Shown here: positions 1 through 11,745 of the stretch, one piece after another
Layout: each line of letters begins with the position of its first letter
Position numbering within the stretch: position 1 is the first letter of the stretch
Source: Galeruca laticollis
Taxonomy: Eukaryota > Arthropoda > Insecta > Coleoptera > Chrysomelidae
Length of the DNA: 64,000 nt
Reading direction: 5' to 3'
NCBI GenBank assembly: GCA_963921935.1
Contig: OY998177.1
Coordinates: forward strand, 12,375,280 to 12,439,279
The notes under the pieces: model-generated
Databases searched by the model: none
What the model saw: the letters and a program-made list of their open reading frames with translations, nothing else
What the model was told of the DNA's origin: nothing
Program-made: the position numbers and the translations under genes

Positions 1-740
1 TTGAACATAATTATAATACCAAATCTTTAGAAAGTACATGATTTCCTGTAGAAAGAAAGAGTATTTTTTGTAACAGTAATGATAGTCTTAAAGAAACTCA
101 ATTTGAATCTTTGCCCAAAAAAACATTGTTTGGAATCTTGTATTTTAAGTGAAAAAAATTAAGTTAGGGTCAGTAATGTATCTCCCAATAAGAAAAAATG
201 TATTCCTTAAATAAGATCGGAAAAATATAATTTGTAATGTGATGTTCTTCTTATTTATTTAAAGTTTTTGTTTCGATGGGTGGGATAAACTTATACACAC
301 GGTATGTCTACTCACTTTATTTATTTATTCACTATACTATTTATTTCACGAGATCAATTTATCAACTGACTTCTCCCGCTTTTCAGTCCTTGAAATATTA
401 GTGCCTTTTATTCCAGATCATTCTAGAATGCAGCTCACACACTAACGGCCTACCTGGAAGGCTCTAGATAAGATTAGTCACAAAAACAATGTACCTCACT
501 GGAAATTTCTAGATAAGAATAGTTGCGAAAACAATGGTAAACAGTTCGTAGAAATCCCGGCGTCTGCGCCATAATTTTAACTCTCATACATAGCGTAAGC
601 AAAGTCGTATTCTGAAAGTACACCAATGTACGATTTCGTAACAGTAAATTGAAAAAGACACTTATCAGTAGTAATAATTAAATTAAAAAAGTAATTAAAT
701 TGTCTTATTTCAAAAGTTTTATTCAAAACTAGATCCAGCT
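1..740. other. AT-rich non-coding stretch
   Basis: No reading frame with recognisable motifs is present on either strand. The only local structure seen is a short imperfect direct repeat beginning ctagataag at about 464 and 509, spaced 45 bases, which is too short to name. Confidence 0.6.
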
Positions 741-750
741 GGCATGAATT

Positions 751-1080
751 TTACTTTTCCGCCCAACCTATCTGATATGCGAAAAAAGTATTGGTTTTCC
801 CCAAAAAAAGTTTGAAATATGATGAGAAATCTTTTTTCATCTCAGCTACCGAAGAGCTTTTACAGCCACCATACCGCCTTATCACAGATAAATCTACACC
901 TGCATTTGCAAGTAAGGTCGCCAAGGCCCTTCTAAAATAATTACTTGTATACTCCTCTGGACTTTCAGATATTTTGCTATTACTTTTCCGCCCAACCAAT
1001 ATGCGAGAAAAGTATTGGCTTAGTTGGATTTTAGAACAAAAATTATGAACTATTTTTGCGTTTCCCATCAAGAACAACAC
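751..1080 (-). pseudogene. Tyrosine recombinase C-terminal fragment (Crypton/DIRS-like)
   Basis: The minus-strand frame of 109 residues contains, at residues 44-80 (about 840-950), the pattern YTSNYFRRALATLL, then GVDLSVIRRYGG and KSSSVAE. This matches the box II region of tyrosine recombinases of eukaryotic transposons, which normally reads HSFRR...GGW.SS.VAE. The conserved histidine of H-x-x-R is asparagine here (N47) and the W after GG is cysteine, so the domain is probably dead. The catalytic Tyr segment is not evident. The ends of the frame are built from a duplicated non-coding segment (ccgcccaacc with flanks at about 758 and 988), so the first and last thirds of the frame are unlikely to be original protein. 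The fragment sits directly beside the 173-bp satellite. Which recombinase family (Crypton, Ngaro/DIRS or other) cannot be decided by eye. Confidence 0.6.
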
Positions 1081-1156
1081 AAAAAAACGGTTTTTAGAAA
1101 AAAAATCCTGTGTGTATGGCGTCGTTGTCGTCGGCCACTTTTCGTTGCATGTCTTG

Positions 1157-1950
1157 TTAGCACGATACAGCCTCCGGAGTGCAACAAGTCGCCAATTTCA
1201 TGATTGAATATTGTTCGGAATATCTTACAGATGAACCCTATTGATTTTAAACTCACCATAGCCAGTACAACGGGTGCTATAGTAATTGAAGTACGACACT
1301 TTTGTCATTTTTTGAGAAATTTCAGTTTGTTAGCACGATACAGCCTCCGTAGTGCAGTAAGTCACCAACTTCATGATTGAATACTATTCAGGACATCATA
1401 CAGATGAACCCTGTTGATTTTAAGCTCACGAGAACTAGTACAAAAGGTGCTATAGTACTTTAAGTACGACATTTTTGTAATTTTTGGAAAAATTTCAGTT
1501 TATTAGCACGATACAGCCTTCGGACTATATACAAGTGACTGGATATTATTCAGAGCGTATCAAAGATGAACCCTATTGATATTCAGCTCACTAAAGCTAG
1601 AGCAACGGGTTCTATGATACTTGAAGTACCAAATTTTTGTCATTTTTGGAGAATTTTCAGTTTGTTAGCATGATACAGCCTCCAAAGTATATACAAGTGA
1701 CCCATTTTATGATTGAATATTGTTCGGGGCATCTTATAGATTGACCTTATTTATTTTCAACTTACTCGAGTAAGTACAGCGGGTCCTATTAATCCAGATA
1801 TACTATATTTTTGGTTATTTTTGTTGAAATTTTGGTTTACTAGCACGGATATAGCCCCGAAGTGTATACAAGTGACAGTTTTATTATAGAATAATGTTCA
1901 AGGGATCTCACAGATACGGAAAAGTTAGTTTTAGTCTTTAAAATCGTCTA
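1157..1950 (+). repeat. 173-bp tandem repeat, first block of five units
   Basis: Units begin with ttagcacgatacagcctcc at 1157, 1330, 1503, 1665 and (diverged) 1840, giving spacings of 173, 173, 162 and 175. Within each unit the same landmarks recur: a caagtgacc-like stretch, a gattgaatattgttc-like stretch, cagatgaacc, and gtacgac followed by tttttgtcattttt. The first unit follows a cgtcg-rich leader ending cggccacttttcgt. Frames read through this block are by-products of the repeat and are not listed as genes. Confidence 0.9.
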
Positions 1951-2102
1951 TTATTTTTTCTCCAACTGCTATGAAAAGTAGCGTATTTCTCATAGCTTAC
2001 TTAATTTCAAAACCATATATTGCTCACACTGTTAGAAATATTATTTCTCACGGCACTTTGTCCACACTGCATACATTTATATGGAGAATCCAGTATGGGA
2101 TC

Positions 2103-2950
2103 CTCGATGCCCAGCCAATTTCAGAAACGTCGTCGTCGTCGTCGTCGGCCACTTTTCGTAACATGGTCTTGTTAGCACGATACAGACTCCAAAGTGCAAC
2201 AAGTCACCAATTTTATGATTGAATATTGTTAAGGACATGTCACAAATGAACCTTATTGATTTTCAGGTCACCAGAGCCAGAGCAACGGGTGCTATGGTAC
2301 TAGAAGTACGACATTTCAGTCATTTTTTGAGAAATTTCAGTTTGTTAGCACGATACAGCCTCCGGAGTTCCTCAAGTCACCAATTTCATGGTTAAATATT
2401 ATTTAGGACACTTGACAGATGAACCTTATTGATTTTCAGCTCACCAGAGCCAGTACAACAGGTGCTATAGTACTTTAGGTACGATATTTTTGTCATTTTT
2501 GAGAAATTTAAGTTTGTTAGCACTATACAGCCTCCGGAGTATATACAAGTGACCAATTTTATGATTGGATATTATTCAGAATGTCTCAAAGATTAATCCT
2601 ATTGATATTCAGCTCACTTAATCCAGTACACCGGGTTTTATAGTACTTCAAGTACCAAATTTTTGTCATTTTTGGAGAATTTTGAGTTTGTTAGCAAGAT
2701 ACAGCCTCCAAAGTGTATACAAGTGATCAATTTTATGATTGAATATTGTTCAAGGTGTCTCACAGATGTACCGTATAGATTTTCAGCTGACTAGAGCGAG
2801 TACAGCGGGTCCTATAAATCCAGATATATTACATTTTTGGTTATTTTTGGATAAATTTCGGTTTGTTAGCACGATACATCCCCCGAAGTGTATACAAGTG
2901 ACAATTTTATGATAGAATATTATGCAGGGCCACAGATGCGTTTATTCTTA
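2103..2950 (+). repeat. 173-bp tandem repeat, second block (higher-order copy)
   Basis: Units start at 2172, 2345, 2517, 2691 and 2866. Each is 1,014-1,026 bases downstream of the matching unit of the first block and resembles that unit more than its neighbours; for example, the fifth units share an alternative ending with ggttatttttg and cccgaagtgtatac. This is a five-unit higher-order repeat present twice. The same cgtcgtcg leader precedes the block at 2130-2171. Between the blocks lie about 200 unique bases with no recognisable gene. Confidence 0.85.
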
Positions 2951-3768
2951 AATGTAGTACTGCTTACTCTAAGGAACATAAACCTTCATGACGCTGTCTG
3001 TTTATAATTTTTTTACAATTTTTAGGTCATGTAGAGAATACTACAGGGAAAACTGAACTACTAGCAAAAGGTCATATAAATTTTGATTGATTCACTTCTT
3101 GAGAACATAAATCAGACGTATTTTCTCAACTCATAAAAGTTTGAGTCCCCCTTATTAATAAAAAAATATAATGATAGTAAAAGGAGTAACAAACAAAACG
3201 AAGTTTTTTTGGTAACTTAATGTACTGCGTTTAATTTTTGTTTGTTTCAGTCCTGTTCCTGTCTTCATGGAAATGGGGAATCTAGTTTCCTTTTCATTGA
3301 AATTTTAGTTGTTTTTGTTGTCAATAATTTCAAAATAATAATTGATGTGATACTTGATAGTGGATTAGAATAGTATGTAACTGTTACTGATAAATTAATG
3401 ATAAAGATATAAATAAGTTTTTAATGTTTTGTGATATAAATTTTCGGTTTTGAATGAAATTTACTGTTTCTAATTAATTCCACCATGTATTGAGAAGATA
3501 TACAAAATTCTAAGATAATTGACAACTGTTTCAATATTAAATATCATCGATGACAGGAGATACACTGATGTTCAATAATTATTTTGGCTAGATCAAGAAG
3601 TGACCTACTTAGTGATAGAAAACGAGAATATGCCTTCATAAAATACTATCAGTATGTATTAGTACACCAAAATAATCTATAAATTGTCGTGCAGCAATAG
3701 AAACGTAATTCACGAGTCAGAACTCATTAGAGTGGGATCGTTAAGTCGTCAATATCATAGCAAATTAA
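2951..3768. other. Non-coding stretch with a dispersed repeat
   Basis: No gene is seen. The part from about 3440 to 3620 is a diverged direct copy of the sequence at about 10890-11090. Shared landmarks are tactgtttcta, tattgaaaa/gaga, caataattattttggctaga and caagaagtgacctac. It is probably a small dispersed repeat or a Penelope end sequence. Confidence 0.6.
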
Positions 3769-3779
3769 AAACGTGTTTT
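3769..3779. repeat. Candidate target-site duplication, left copy
   Basis: aaacgtgtttt here is repeated exactly at 9035-9045, just after the A-rich 3' tail of the LINE. An 11-bp duplication is in the usual range for LINE insertion, and the two copies bracket the entire coding region. Confidence 0.55.
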
Positions 3780-3988
3780 TTGTCATCATGAAAATATAAT
3801 AATAAAACTTGTAAAAGTGCTGTTTCTCTGCAAAATTGGTAAATAGTCTTCAAATTATTTGTGTTAGAAATAAATAGGCCAGTCACTGAGTTACAGACTG
3901 TCTTCTGAGCTGAGATTTACTTATATATTCCTTTTTATTTCTATTTCTAGCCATTGATTGAGATTTTGGTATCCAGGATCACATCAAT

Positions 3989-5354
3989 ATGTCAAACCTC
4001 CCCTCACAACCCCTGCTCTCAAATACCACCACTTCTGCATCCCCCACTAAACAATCTATCTCGATAAACACAAATATCCCTTCAGCACCCATAACGTAAG
4101 CGGCGGCTACTTCCGCAAGACTACCTCCTTCCCCAGTACCATCTCGAGATCAAGCCATAATTATGCCTCATATCCCCAACACTGTACTATTCGATTATAT
4201 CAAAGCAATCGGTAACATTGTCTCTCCGAAAAACGTACATTTCGCTTCCAGAATCTCTCATGGCCGCATATGTATCTATTTCTCATCTACCACTCAAGTC
4301 GACGACCTTCTAAAATCGAATCAAAACATCTTAGTTAATTCCAATGTCATTCCTATTAGTCGGCTTATTTTCCCCACCAAAAGAATCCTTATTTCCAATG
4401 TCAGTCATTCCATTCCACATTCCGTTATTGAAAAAGCCCTGTATGACCAAGGATTAACACTCACCTTCCCTATTTCATACGTCAAATGTGGCTCGCCTGA
4501 TGACGAATACGAACATGTCCTGAGCTTCCGCCGTGTAACTTACGTTCTGCCCACCAGTAACGATGTTTCATTGCAAACTTCGATTCTTATTACGCATGAA
4601 AATACATCACACAGAATATTCATTTCTACTGATAAACTTAAATGCTTTCTTTGTAAGCAGGCTGGACATACCCCTGAATCATGTTCCAACACTTCCCACG
4701 ACCTTCCCCCATATTAAATACTTCCGTCAATCCGGAACCCTCCATTCCAGCTGACGCAGCCACTACTGATACCTTTTCAGACAATCCCGAATCACCCTCT
4801 CAAGTGCCACTCGCTCCCTCCTCCCCTGTACCTGGCGAAAAACGACCCCGATATAATAATAGCACTCTTGACTCTCCGCAGTCTACATCACCTTCCAATA
4901 CTACTCTCGCTAATCCCATTATCCCCCCAGAATTCCCAAATTATAATTCAAAAAAATCTGCAAAAAAAAGAACCAAAAAATCCAAACATCCAAACTAGCG
5001 AAAGAGGATTGTCACAATATAAGCCCCGAATCACGTTCTATCATACATAAACTTTTTGAAGAGTCTCCTAAATCCTTCTCCCTTAATAGCATCCAACTTG
5101 TCGCGTTCCTCGAAAATACTTTACGCGTCAACGACCCGCTACCTGAAGCCAATCAATGTATCTCGGACACTGCTTCCGTACTGAAAGATCTATCCTCAAT
5201 TTATTCTAATATCAACGAAAGATCTTTGAAAAATCGCTTTACACGTCTGACCAATAAAATTAAATTTAAACTTCACCCCGACCAAAACAATCTTACTGAC
5301 GATCCTTTTTCTGATGACGGTACCACCACTGACTCCTCCACACTATCTCAGTAA
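3989..5354 (+). pseudogene. LINE ORF1 (gag-like nucleic-acid-binding protein), broken
   Basis: The ATG at 3989 opens a frame that has one TAA near 4096, continues in the same frame through 4163-4717, then shifts frame twice to reach the TAA at 5352-5354. The start is proline-, serine- and threonine-rich. A single CCHC zinc knuckle (CFLCKQAGHTPESC) lies at 4641-4687 and is the part expected to bind the element RNA. After it comes a low-complexity Pro/Ser/Thr segment, a lysine-rich patch at about 4950-4990 and a helical C-terminal domain. ORF1 proteins of I-type LINEs usually carry up to three knuckles, so the single one here may reflect loss or a lineage difference. ORF2 follows within about 40 bases. 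Confidence 0.7.
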
Positions 5355-5379
5355 TTAATCTCTTTCCCCCTTTAATTAG

Positions 5380-8300
5380 TTTATCCTCGCTTAGAAAGAA
5401 TTCAGAAAATCGTATCTCTCCATACCCCTGACTTTCTCTGCCTCCAGGAAACCAACTTCAAAATTGACCAACAATGCAAGCTAAAAACCTTTGAAGGTTA
5501 TCATTACATCTGTACCAACTGTATGAGAGCCAGTGGTGGTACTTCAATATTTGTATCTAGCGATGTATACTCATCTCATCTCCCACTAACCTCAAATCTA
5601 GAGGCAATTGCTGTAACTGCTTGGTGCCCTAATGAGCTTACTATTTGCAGTATTTACATTCCACCTGATCACCCCATCAATTAAGAAGGCTTAACCGACC
5701 TAGTATTTCAGCTCCCCCACCCATACATCCTTGTTGGTGACTTTAATGCACATCACACCATGTGGGGCTTAACAAAGTTATAGAAAACGTCATAAACTCC
5801 TCCGGAACCTGCTTGTTGAATACTGGACTCAACACTCACTTTAACATTCTTCCGTCTCCTTTTCTGCCTATGACCTCAGCTTATGTGACCCTAAAACTGC
5901 ACTTTCCCTTTCCTGACAAGTTTCAGATAACCTTCATGATGGCAACCATTTTCCTATCATTATATCTAATCATAATAATAAGGAAACCATAATTAGAAGC
6001 TTCTGGCACTTAATAATCGCAAATTGGTCTGAGTTTACTTCTCTCTCCCAAACTTATTTATTTCTGCAAACATGAATGACACAAAAATGTTTACTGACAA
6101 CATACTTGCCGCTGCAGAGACTCACATCGGTAAATCAGTCACTACCTCTGCACAAAAAACTGTGCTTTGGTGGAATTCATCTTGCGAAAATGCCATCCGA
6201 GAGTCCAAACATGCTCTCAACAGGTTTAGACGAAATAGAACACAAGAAAACCTTCTCCTGCACAAACAGCTCAAAGCTAAAGCTAAATTCGTAGTTAAGC
6301 AAAGCAAAAAATCCCCATGGCAAAGCTCTACCTACTCGCTGAATCATAATACAAATTCCAGTCAAGTCTTGCAAAAAATTTCACAAATTCAAGGCAAGAA
6401 AACCAATACTAAAATTTCTTCCTTAATATTGAATGACACTGTTATCTCCGACAACCAAACAATTGCCAATTCACTCGCACAAAATTTTGATGACAAATTT
6501 AACAATCGTAACCCCAATTCTGTTTATCACAATTCTCATTTTCAGCCTTCCTCCACTTTTCAGTCAAACCCTCATGACGTTGCTTCCGTCAACGCCCCTT
6601 TCAGCCCAAATGAACTTAAATCTGCCTTGTTCACTTGTAGAAATTCTGCCGCCGGCCCTGATAATGTTCCTTACACCTTTTCTCAAAAAACTATCCAATC
6701 CATCTCTCTCTAAGTTTCTCGAAATCTATAACCTAATCAGTTCCCTAACGCATGGCGCAAATCCATAATTATTCTAATGAAAAAAGCAGAGCAATTTACC
6801 TTATCCCCCAATTCCTTCCGACCGATTTCACCCACTTGCACTACCTGCAAACTCCTGGAGAAAATGATCAATAGAAGACTACTTTGGTTTCTTGAAAAGT
6901 ACAAAATCATTCCTAATACCCAATCCGGCGTCATCGATCCACTCGCGACAACCTTTTTCTTCTCAAAACACATATCTCTTCAGCAATAGACAATCACCAA
7001 GACGTCGTTGCAACCATCTTTGATATTGAAGGTGCCTTTGACTCGATATCTAGAACGGCAATACTAAATAAAATTTCCCGATATAATCTTCATGGCAACA
7101 TTCTATCGTTCATTCATAATTTCCTAACTCGTAGAACCTTCAGGGTTTCCGCTAATGGCAAACTCTCCTTGCCCCACCCACAAAATGCTGGTGTCCCTCA
7201 AGGATCAGTATTAGGTTCTACTCTATTAATCCTCACAATAAACGAGCTCTGTTGCAAATTTTCTGCTCCCATAAAATACGTCCAATATGCTGATGACCTA
7301 ATTGTTTATTGTCATGATAAATCGATCTCATCCACGTGCAAACTCCTTCAAACCGCAGTAAATCTTCTACAGGATAGATCTTCTTACATGGGATTATCCT
7401 TATCTCCAAGTAAATCCAAACTAATCAAGTTTTAAAGAAGAACATCTTCTCCTCTACCTCACATCATCTTTAATAATTCACCCTTACCCACTGTAAATCA
7501 TTGTAAAATTCTCGGAATATCCTTCGACTCTCGTCTTAACTGGAAACACCATATCCATGAAATCAAAGGCATCTGTTCAAAGAGATTAAACATAATTCAA
7601 ACGCTCAGTCACTTTCACTGGGGTTCCGACGAAATCGTATTATTAAGAGTTTACAGAGCTCTCATCCGTTCGAAGCTTGACTTTGTTGCTTTATTCACAT
7701 GTCAGCCTCCAAATCTATAACAGATTTGCTGAACTCTGTTCACAATACCACTCTCCGCCCCTGCCTTGGTGCCTTCCGCTCTAGCCCTGATGATAGTCTC
7801 CATATTGAAGCTAATGAATCACCCCTCCTCTCAAGACGACAATCCCTACTCCTTACATATGCTGCCTCAGTATCCTCCAATCCTGTTCACTCATTTTTCA
7901 CTTCAACGACTAATCTCCCTACTAACCCTCGAACAATTATGAAATCTCTTCCCCAATTGCTCACTTCTTCATTCAAAGATACTGACCTCTCTCTGACATC
8001 CACGGTCACACTACCTTCTCCTCCTCCTTGGACCAAAATTATTCCTATAATCGATTTCTCACTCACCATTTTTAATAAGCATGAGTCACCCACTGCACTT
8101 GTAAAGAAAGCATTCCTTGCATTACTACAAAAAAATCTTACGATTTAATACTTTACACAGATGCATCCAAACCTTACTCCGGAGTTGGTTGTGCAGTTAC
8201 CTCGAAACATGAACTCATAGGCTCCTTTACTTTACCTTCAGTGTGTAGGGTCCATACAGGTGAGCTTCACAACATTCTTCAGGGTTTTAAATATATCTCC

Positions 8301-8892
8301 CTCCCCCACAAAAATATTGCAATATGCACTGATTTCATTTCCTCCATTTTATCAATTAAATCAATCTTCACTGATCACCCAATTGTCCAGAACATACATG
8401 ACATATATTGAACTCTCCTTGCTCATGATATAACAGTCTCTCTCATCTGGCTACCATCTCACATTGGAATTGCTGGTAACGAAACTGCGGATCGCCACGA
8501 GAAAGAAGCTGCCTCTAGCAACAACCAAAACACATAGTCCAACTCGCCAGCGACCTCAAGTTCCATCTTGGCGACATCTATGGCGCAATAGTACGACAGC
8601 GCTTCACGATATTCATTCATCTACTTCTCCTCTCTCCCTTAGCTTTTTGACAAGGAGAGAGGCCGTTATAATCAGAAGAATTCGAATCAGCCACACCAAA
8701 CTCACACACGGTCATCTGATGTCTTCAGGAAATCGTCCTGTCTGCCAAAGCTGTAATACTATACTGACCGTTAAGCACATACTTACTGACTGTAAAAAAT
8801 TTTCGCTACATATCAACGATTTGACCTACGGCCTAACCTCAAGAAAAAGCTCCACTGACCCACCGAGATCAAGAAAGTCCTTCAGTTTCTGA
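5380..8892 (+). pseudogene. LINE ORF2: endonuclease, reverse transcriptase, RNase H (broken)
   Basis: The endonuclease is readable at 5395-5970. The LQET motif carries the metal-binding Glu, IYIPP follows, GDFNAHHTMWG is at 5735-5767, and a frame-shifted AYDLSLCDP leads to DGNHFPI. The reverse transcriptase runs from about 6600 to 7700: SAAGPDNVPY, NSFRPIS, FDIEGAFDSIS (motif A), GVPQGSVLG, and the YADD active site at 7286-7297. RNase H lies at about 8148-8530 with LYTDAS and WLPSHIGIAGNETAD. A terminal C-x2-C...H...C cluster (CQSCN...HILTDC) is at 8740-8800. At least four frameshifts and several stops interrupt it. Its role in an active element is target cleavage and reverse transcription at the nicked chromosome. 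Confidence 0.8.
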
Positions 8893-9034
8893 AAGCTACG
8901 CATCTCTACCATAAAATCAAATTCAAAAATAGTAATAGTTGTTATTTAATATCATGTGAATATTTGTAATCATTTTTCTGTGCCAATGACCAGCGCTGTC
9001 GAGGCACGTTAAGCTGAAATAATAAAAAAAATAG

Positions 9035-9045
9035 AAACGTGTTTT
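9035..9045. repeat. Candidate target-site duplication, right copy
   Basis: Exact match to 3769-3779, immediately after the A-rich end of the LINE. Confidence 0.55.
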
Positions 9046-10099
9046 ACTCGTATCGAAATACAGGGAAGATAAAAACAACTAAAGCGTATACTGAGAACAA
9101 AACGCTACCAAGCAAAAAGATGATTTCTTAGTACACACACAACAAAAGAGATAAGGGACTACTACAAAATTAACTGAATTCAAAATATGCCCAAAGCAAG
9201 AAATTTCAGAAAATATTTGAGTATAAAAATCGTTCCAAACTAAACTGATTTCTAAAGGTGCATAAAGCAAGAAAATCTCAGAAAATTTGAAACATTAACG
9301 GAAGTTTTTTTTCTACAGAACAGAATTTTTTGGCGTTTCAAAAACCCAAAAACAATACCGATACGATAAACACAAATATAATACACAATTGAATTATGCA
9401 AAACATAGAAGAAAGATACAAAATAATGTACTCATGATACTTCAAGATTAAGGCGAAGGCATGAAAGAAAAGTATATGTGCTTTTGCACATCGGTAACAA
9501 TAACAAAAGATAATGTACAGACACAGATTAGAGAAAGAACAGATACGAAAGCTTGACAGAGAACAGTAAAAAGAGAGAGAGATGGGTAGACATACCCATT
9601 TAAATGTCCATCGTCGTATGTCGACTCCGTTCGGGCCGCTGCGCGAAATTTTTCAACAGGGTTGTCAATTTGTATAATATTTCCTTCAATTTACGATCAT
9701 TGGTCAAATATTTTACAAGCATTATTGTTAAGTGTGATAGTTATACAGATACAAATATTCGACAATCACTTGTTTTAAATCAATTTTATTAACATCAAAA
9801 GAGTTATACAATTTAAAGAATTATAATGTATAAAAATCATACCATAAATATATACTTTTTTTCACAAATCATATCTTTGGCAACCATGCACAATAACGGT
9901 GGCGGCACAGATTCTAATCTGTGGTGACGGCACACGGCACGTGACGGCTTGGCTCAAAATACATAACGCCATTTTTGTCTGCTTAATTGTTTGGATGTGT
10001 TCAGTCGGCGATATTAATTGTGTTATTTGACTAATCGATTGTGCGTTGTGGTAATATTAACTATAAAAATATAGTGGTATAGACTATTATTCTTATAAA
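9046..10099. other. Non-coding stretch before the P element
   Basis: No coding signal is recognised. A GC-richer patch at 9895-9960 (ggcggcacag, gacggcacacggcacgtgacgg) precedes the P-element start codon and could be part of its promoter or terminal region. No 31-bp terminal inverted repeat was found by eye. Confidence 0.5.
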
Positions 10100-10707
10100 A
10101 TGAATAAACATCACGGCGGAGTGTATTGTTCATACAGAGACTGTCCAAAAAAATTTTATTCGGAAATAAAAATAAAGTTTTTCCGATTTCCAAAGGATGA
10201 GAGTATGTAAGTATTAATTTGAATTTGTCATTGATTGATACACCTTGTAAAAGTACTAGAGTAAAAATGTACGGGTCCTTTAATTAAACAAAGTATTTAT
10301 AACGAAAGATCTATTAGCTTAATTTGATCTAATTACAAGTAACATTTTCAGATGCAAATTATGGATTCAAGCTTGTGGCAGAACGGATTTAGTCGGTGTT
10401 GACAGTGGATATCTGAATAAAACACGTCGTATTTGTAGTGACCACTTTGCAAAAGAAATGTTCGTGAACTTACAGAGGTTATCCTTACTAGGATTAGCTG
10501 TCCCTAACGATTTTGAAAACAAGCATGAGCCCGGTAAGTTTTGAGTATTGTGAGATTTTTATATTATATACTTTTGAATGTTACATATTTCGTTATTCTT
10601 CTTCAGCTATCCCTACACCAACAAAAAGGAAAAATGAAGACGAGTTGCCATGCACTTCAAAGAAAATTAAAATTCTTGAAGATATTACAGATAATGTTTT
10701 AATTTGA
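10100..10707 (+). CDS. THAP-domain exons of a P-element transposase
   Basis: Exon 1 (10100-10206) starts at an ATG and ends at a consensus GTAAGT donor. Exon 2 (10352-10533) starts after tttcag and ends at GGTAAGT. Exon 3 (10607-10707) starts after cttcag and ends at a TGA. All three join in phase. The protein has the THAP zinc-binding pattern C-x4-C (CSYRDC, residues 10-15), then FFRFPKDE, the invariant W in KLWIQAC, C-x2-H in ICSDHF, and a closing AVPNDF box. THAP domains of P transposases bind the element ends in a sequence-specific way. A lysine-rich, nuclear-localisation-like stretch (PTPTKRK, SKKIKI) lies in exon 3. The TGA in exon 3 would leave a stand-alone THAP protein of about 130 residues unless a downstream exon was originally joined here. 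The intact splice sites contrast with the broken transposase downstream. Confidence 0.8.
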
Positions 10708-10889
10708 CTATTATTAACTAATTTTCCTATTTTTAATTCATTATTATTTGATTTTTGATTTTTTTCTGATTTAGACAATATTGAATACTACTGCTTTGGT
10801 TACGATATGTCATAATACACAAATATTTCACTATAAAAATGATAATATATGTTTCTTCCATTAAAGCAATAAAAATAATAAATTATACT

Positions 10890-11745
10890 GTTTTAAATTA
10901 AACTTACTGTTTCTAGCTAATTCCACAGTATATTGAAAACTTTTAAAAACTCTAAGAAAATTGACAATTGTTTCGATATAACATATCATCGTCAGAATGA
11001 CAGAAGTTTCATTTCATTTGATGCCTACTTGATGTTTAATAATTATTTTGGCTAGACCAAGAAGTGACCTACCTAGTGATTGACTCAATATATGTTAATA
11101 GAAAAAAGAAGAAGGTATGATATTACAAATATTGAAGCTTAGATGTTACTAGCCCTATCGAGATATCCTGGATATCTTTTTCCAGTTAAGATCAGTATAA
11201 CTGTGCAATGATATAGGAAACCAGGAAAACTATATCTGCTGATCTTTACAGTTATCACTTAAGAAGACAATTTAAAAGTGGAGAACTCCCTAGATTTATC
11301 TGTTCATTGACAACTTGATATTGTGGGTTTCTTAAGTGTCTTCTGATTTCAAACTCTTCAAGGAAATCCAGTTCTTGCTTCTTATCACAAATATGCAGCA
11401 CTTCTAGTTCTGTGTTAGGTGTCAATGAATGTTTGGTGTCAAGTAGATGTTTTGCGTAGAGTGATTTATCTGGTTGTTTTAATCTATATGCTCGTAAATG
11501 CTCACTGTATCTGATCTCAAAATTTCTAAGGGTTTGACCCAAATAGACAGCATTACATTCTGGACATTTAAGTCTATATATACCAGACTTCTTCAATGGG
11601 GATATTTTTGTTTTTACATTTAACATTTTTTTACTCACATTACTCTCTGTTTTAAAAGAAATTGTTGTATTTGTAGCTGAAGATAGAAAGTTTTCAATAT
11701 ACTGTGGAATTAGCTAGAAACAGTAAGTTTCATTTAAAACAGTAA
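10890..11745. repeat. Inverted repeat flanking a Penelope fragment
   Basis: The sequence at 10895-10943 (aaacttactgtttctagc, then attccacagtatattgaaaac) recurs in reverse complement at about 11690-11742. A third, direct and diverged copy lies at 3458-3500. The pair encloses the GIY-YIG fragment and its 3' flank. This could be a foldback insertion or two Penelope pieces joined head to head. Confidence 0.6.
11255..11700 (-). pseudogene. Penelope-like element, GIY-YIG endonuclease fragment
   Basis: The minus-strand frame (127 residues from the internal Met at 11638, with in-frame coding sequence extending upstream to about 11690) reads SGIYRLKCPECNAVYLGQT, then a basic NFEIRYSEH segment, AKHLLDTKHS and a helical LDFLEEFEI. 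This is the C-terminal GIY-YIG domain of Penelope-like elements, including the CxxC finger between the GIY and YLG halves that is characteristic of that group. The reverse transcriptase is absent, so only the 3' end of the element is present, which is usual for these elements. It ends with a stop at 11255 and a short 3' flank. It lies inside the P element, so it inserted later or replaced an intron. Confidence 0.8.

Larger units (their letters stand above)
3780..9034 (+). mobile_element. RNase H-bearing LINE (I-like group), nearly full length
   Basis: The order is 5' untranslated leader, ORF1 with a CCHC knuckle, then ORF2 with apurinic endonuclease, reverse transcriptase, RNase H and a C-terminal cysteine cluster. 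It ends in gaaataataaaaaaaatag, with a matching 11-bp sequence on both sides. An RNase H domain after the reverse transcriptase is typical of I, LOA, R1 and related clades and absent from jockey; I cannot resolve the clade further. Codon use is C-rich at third positions compared with the AT-rich surroundings. Several stops and frameshifts make the copy inactive, but domain order is complete, so it is a moderately old full-length insertion. Confidence 0.8.

Noticed and set aside
1157..2950. CRISPR-like array
   Set aside because: Units are 173-bp head-to-tail copies without distinct spacers, and the window is eukaryotic.
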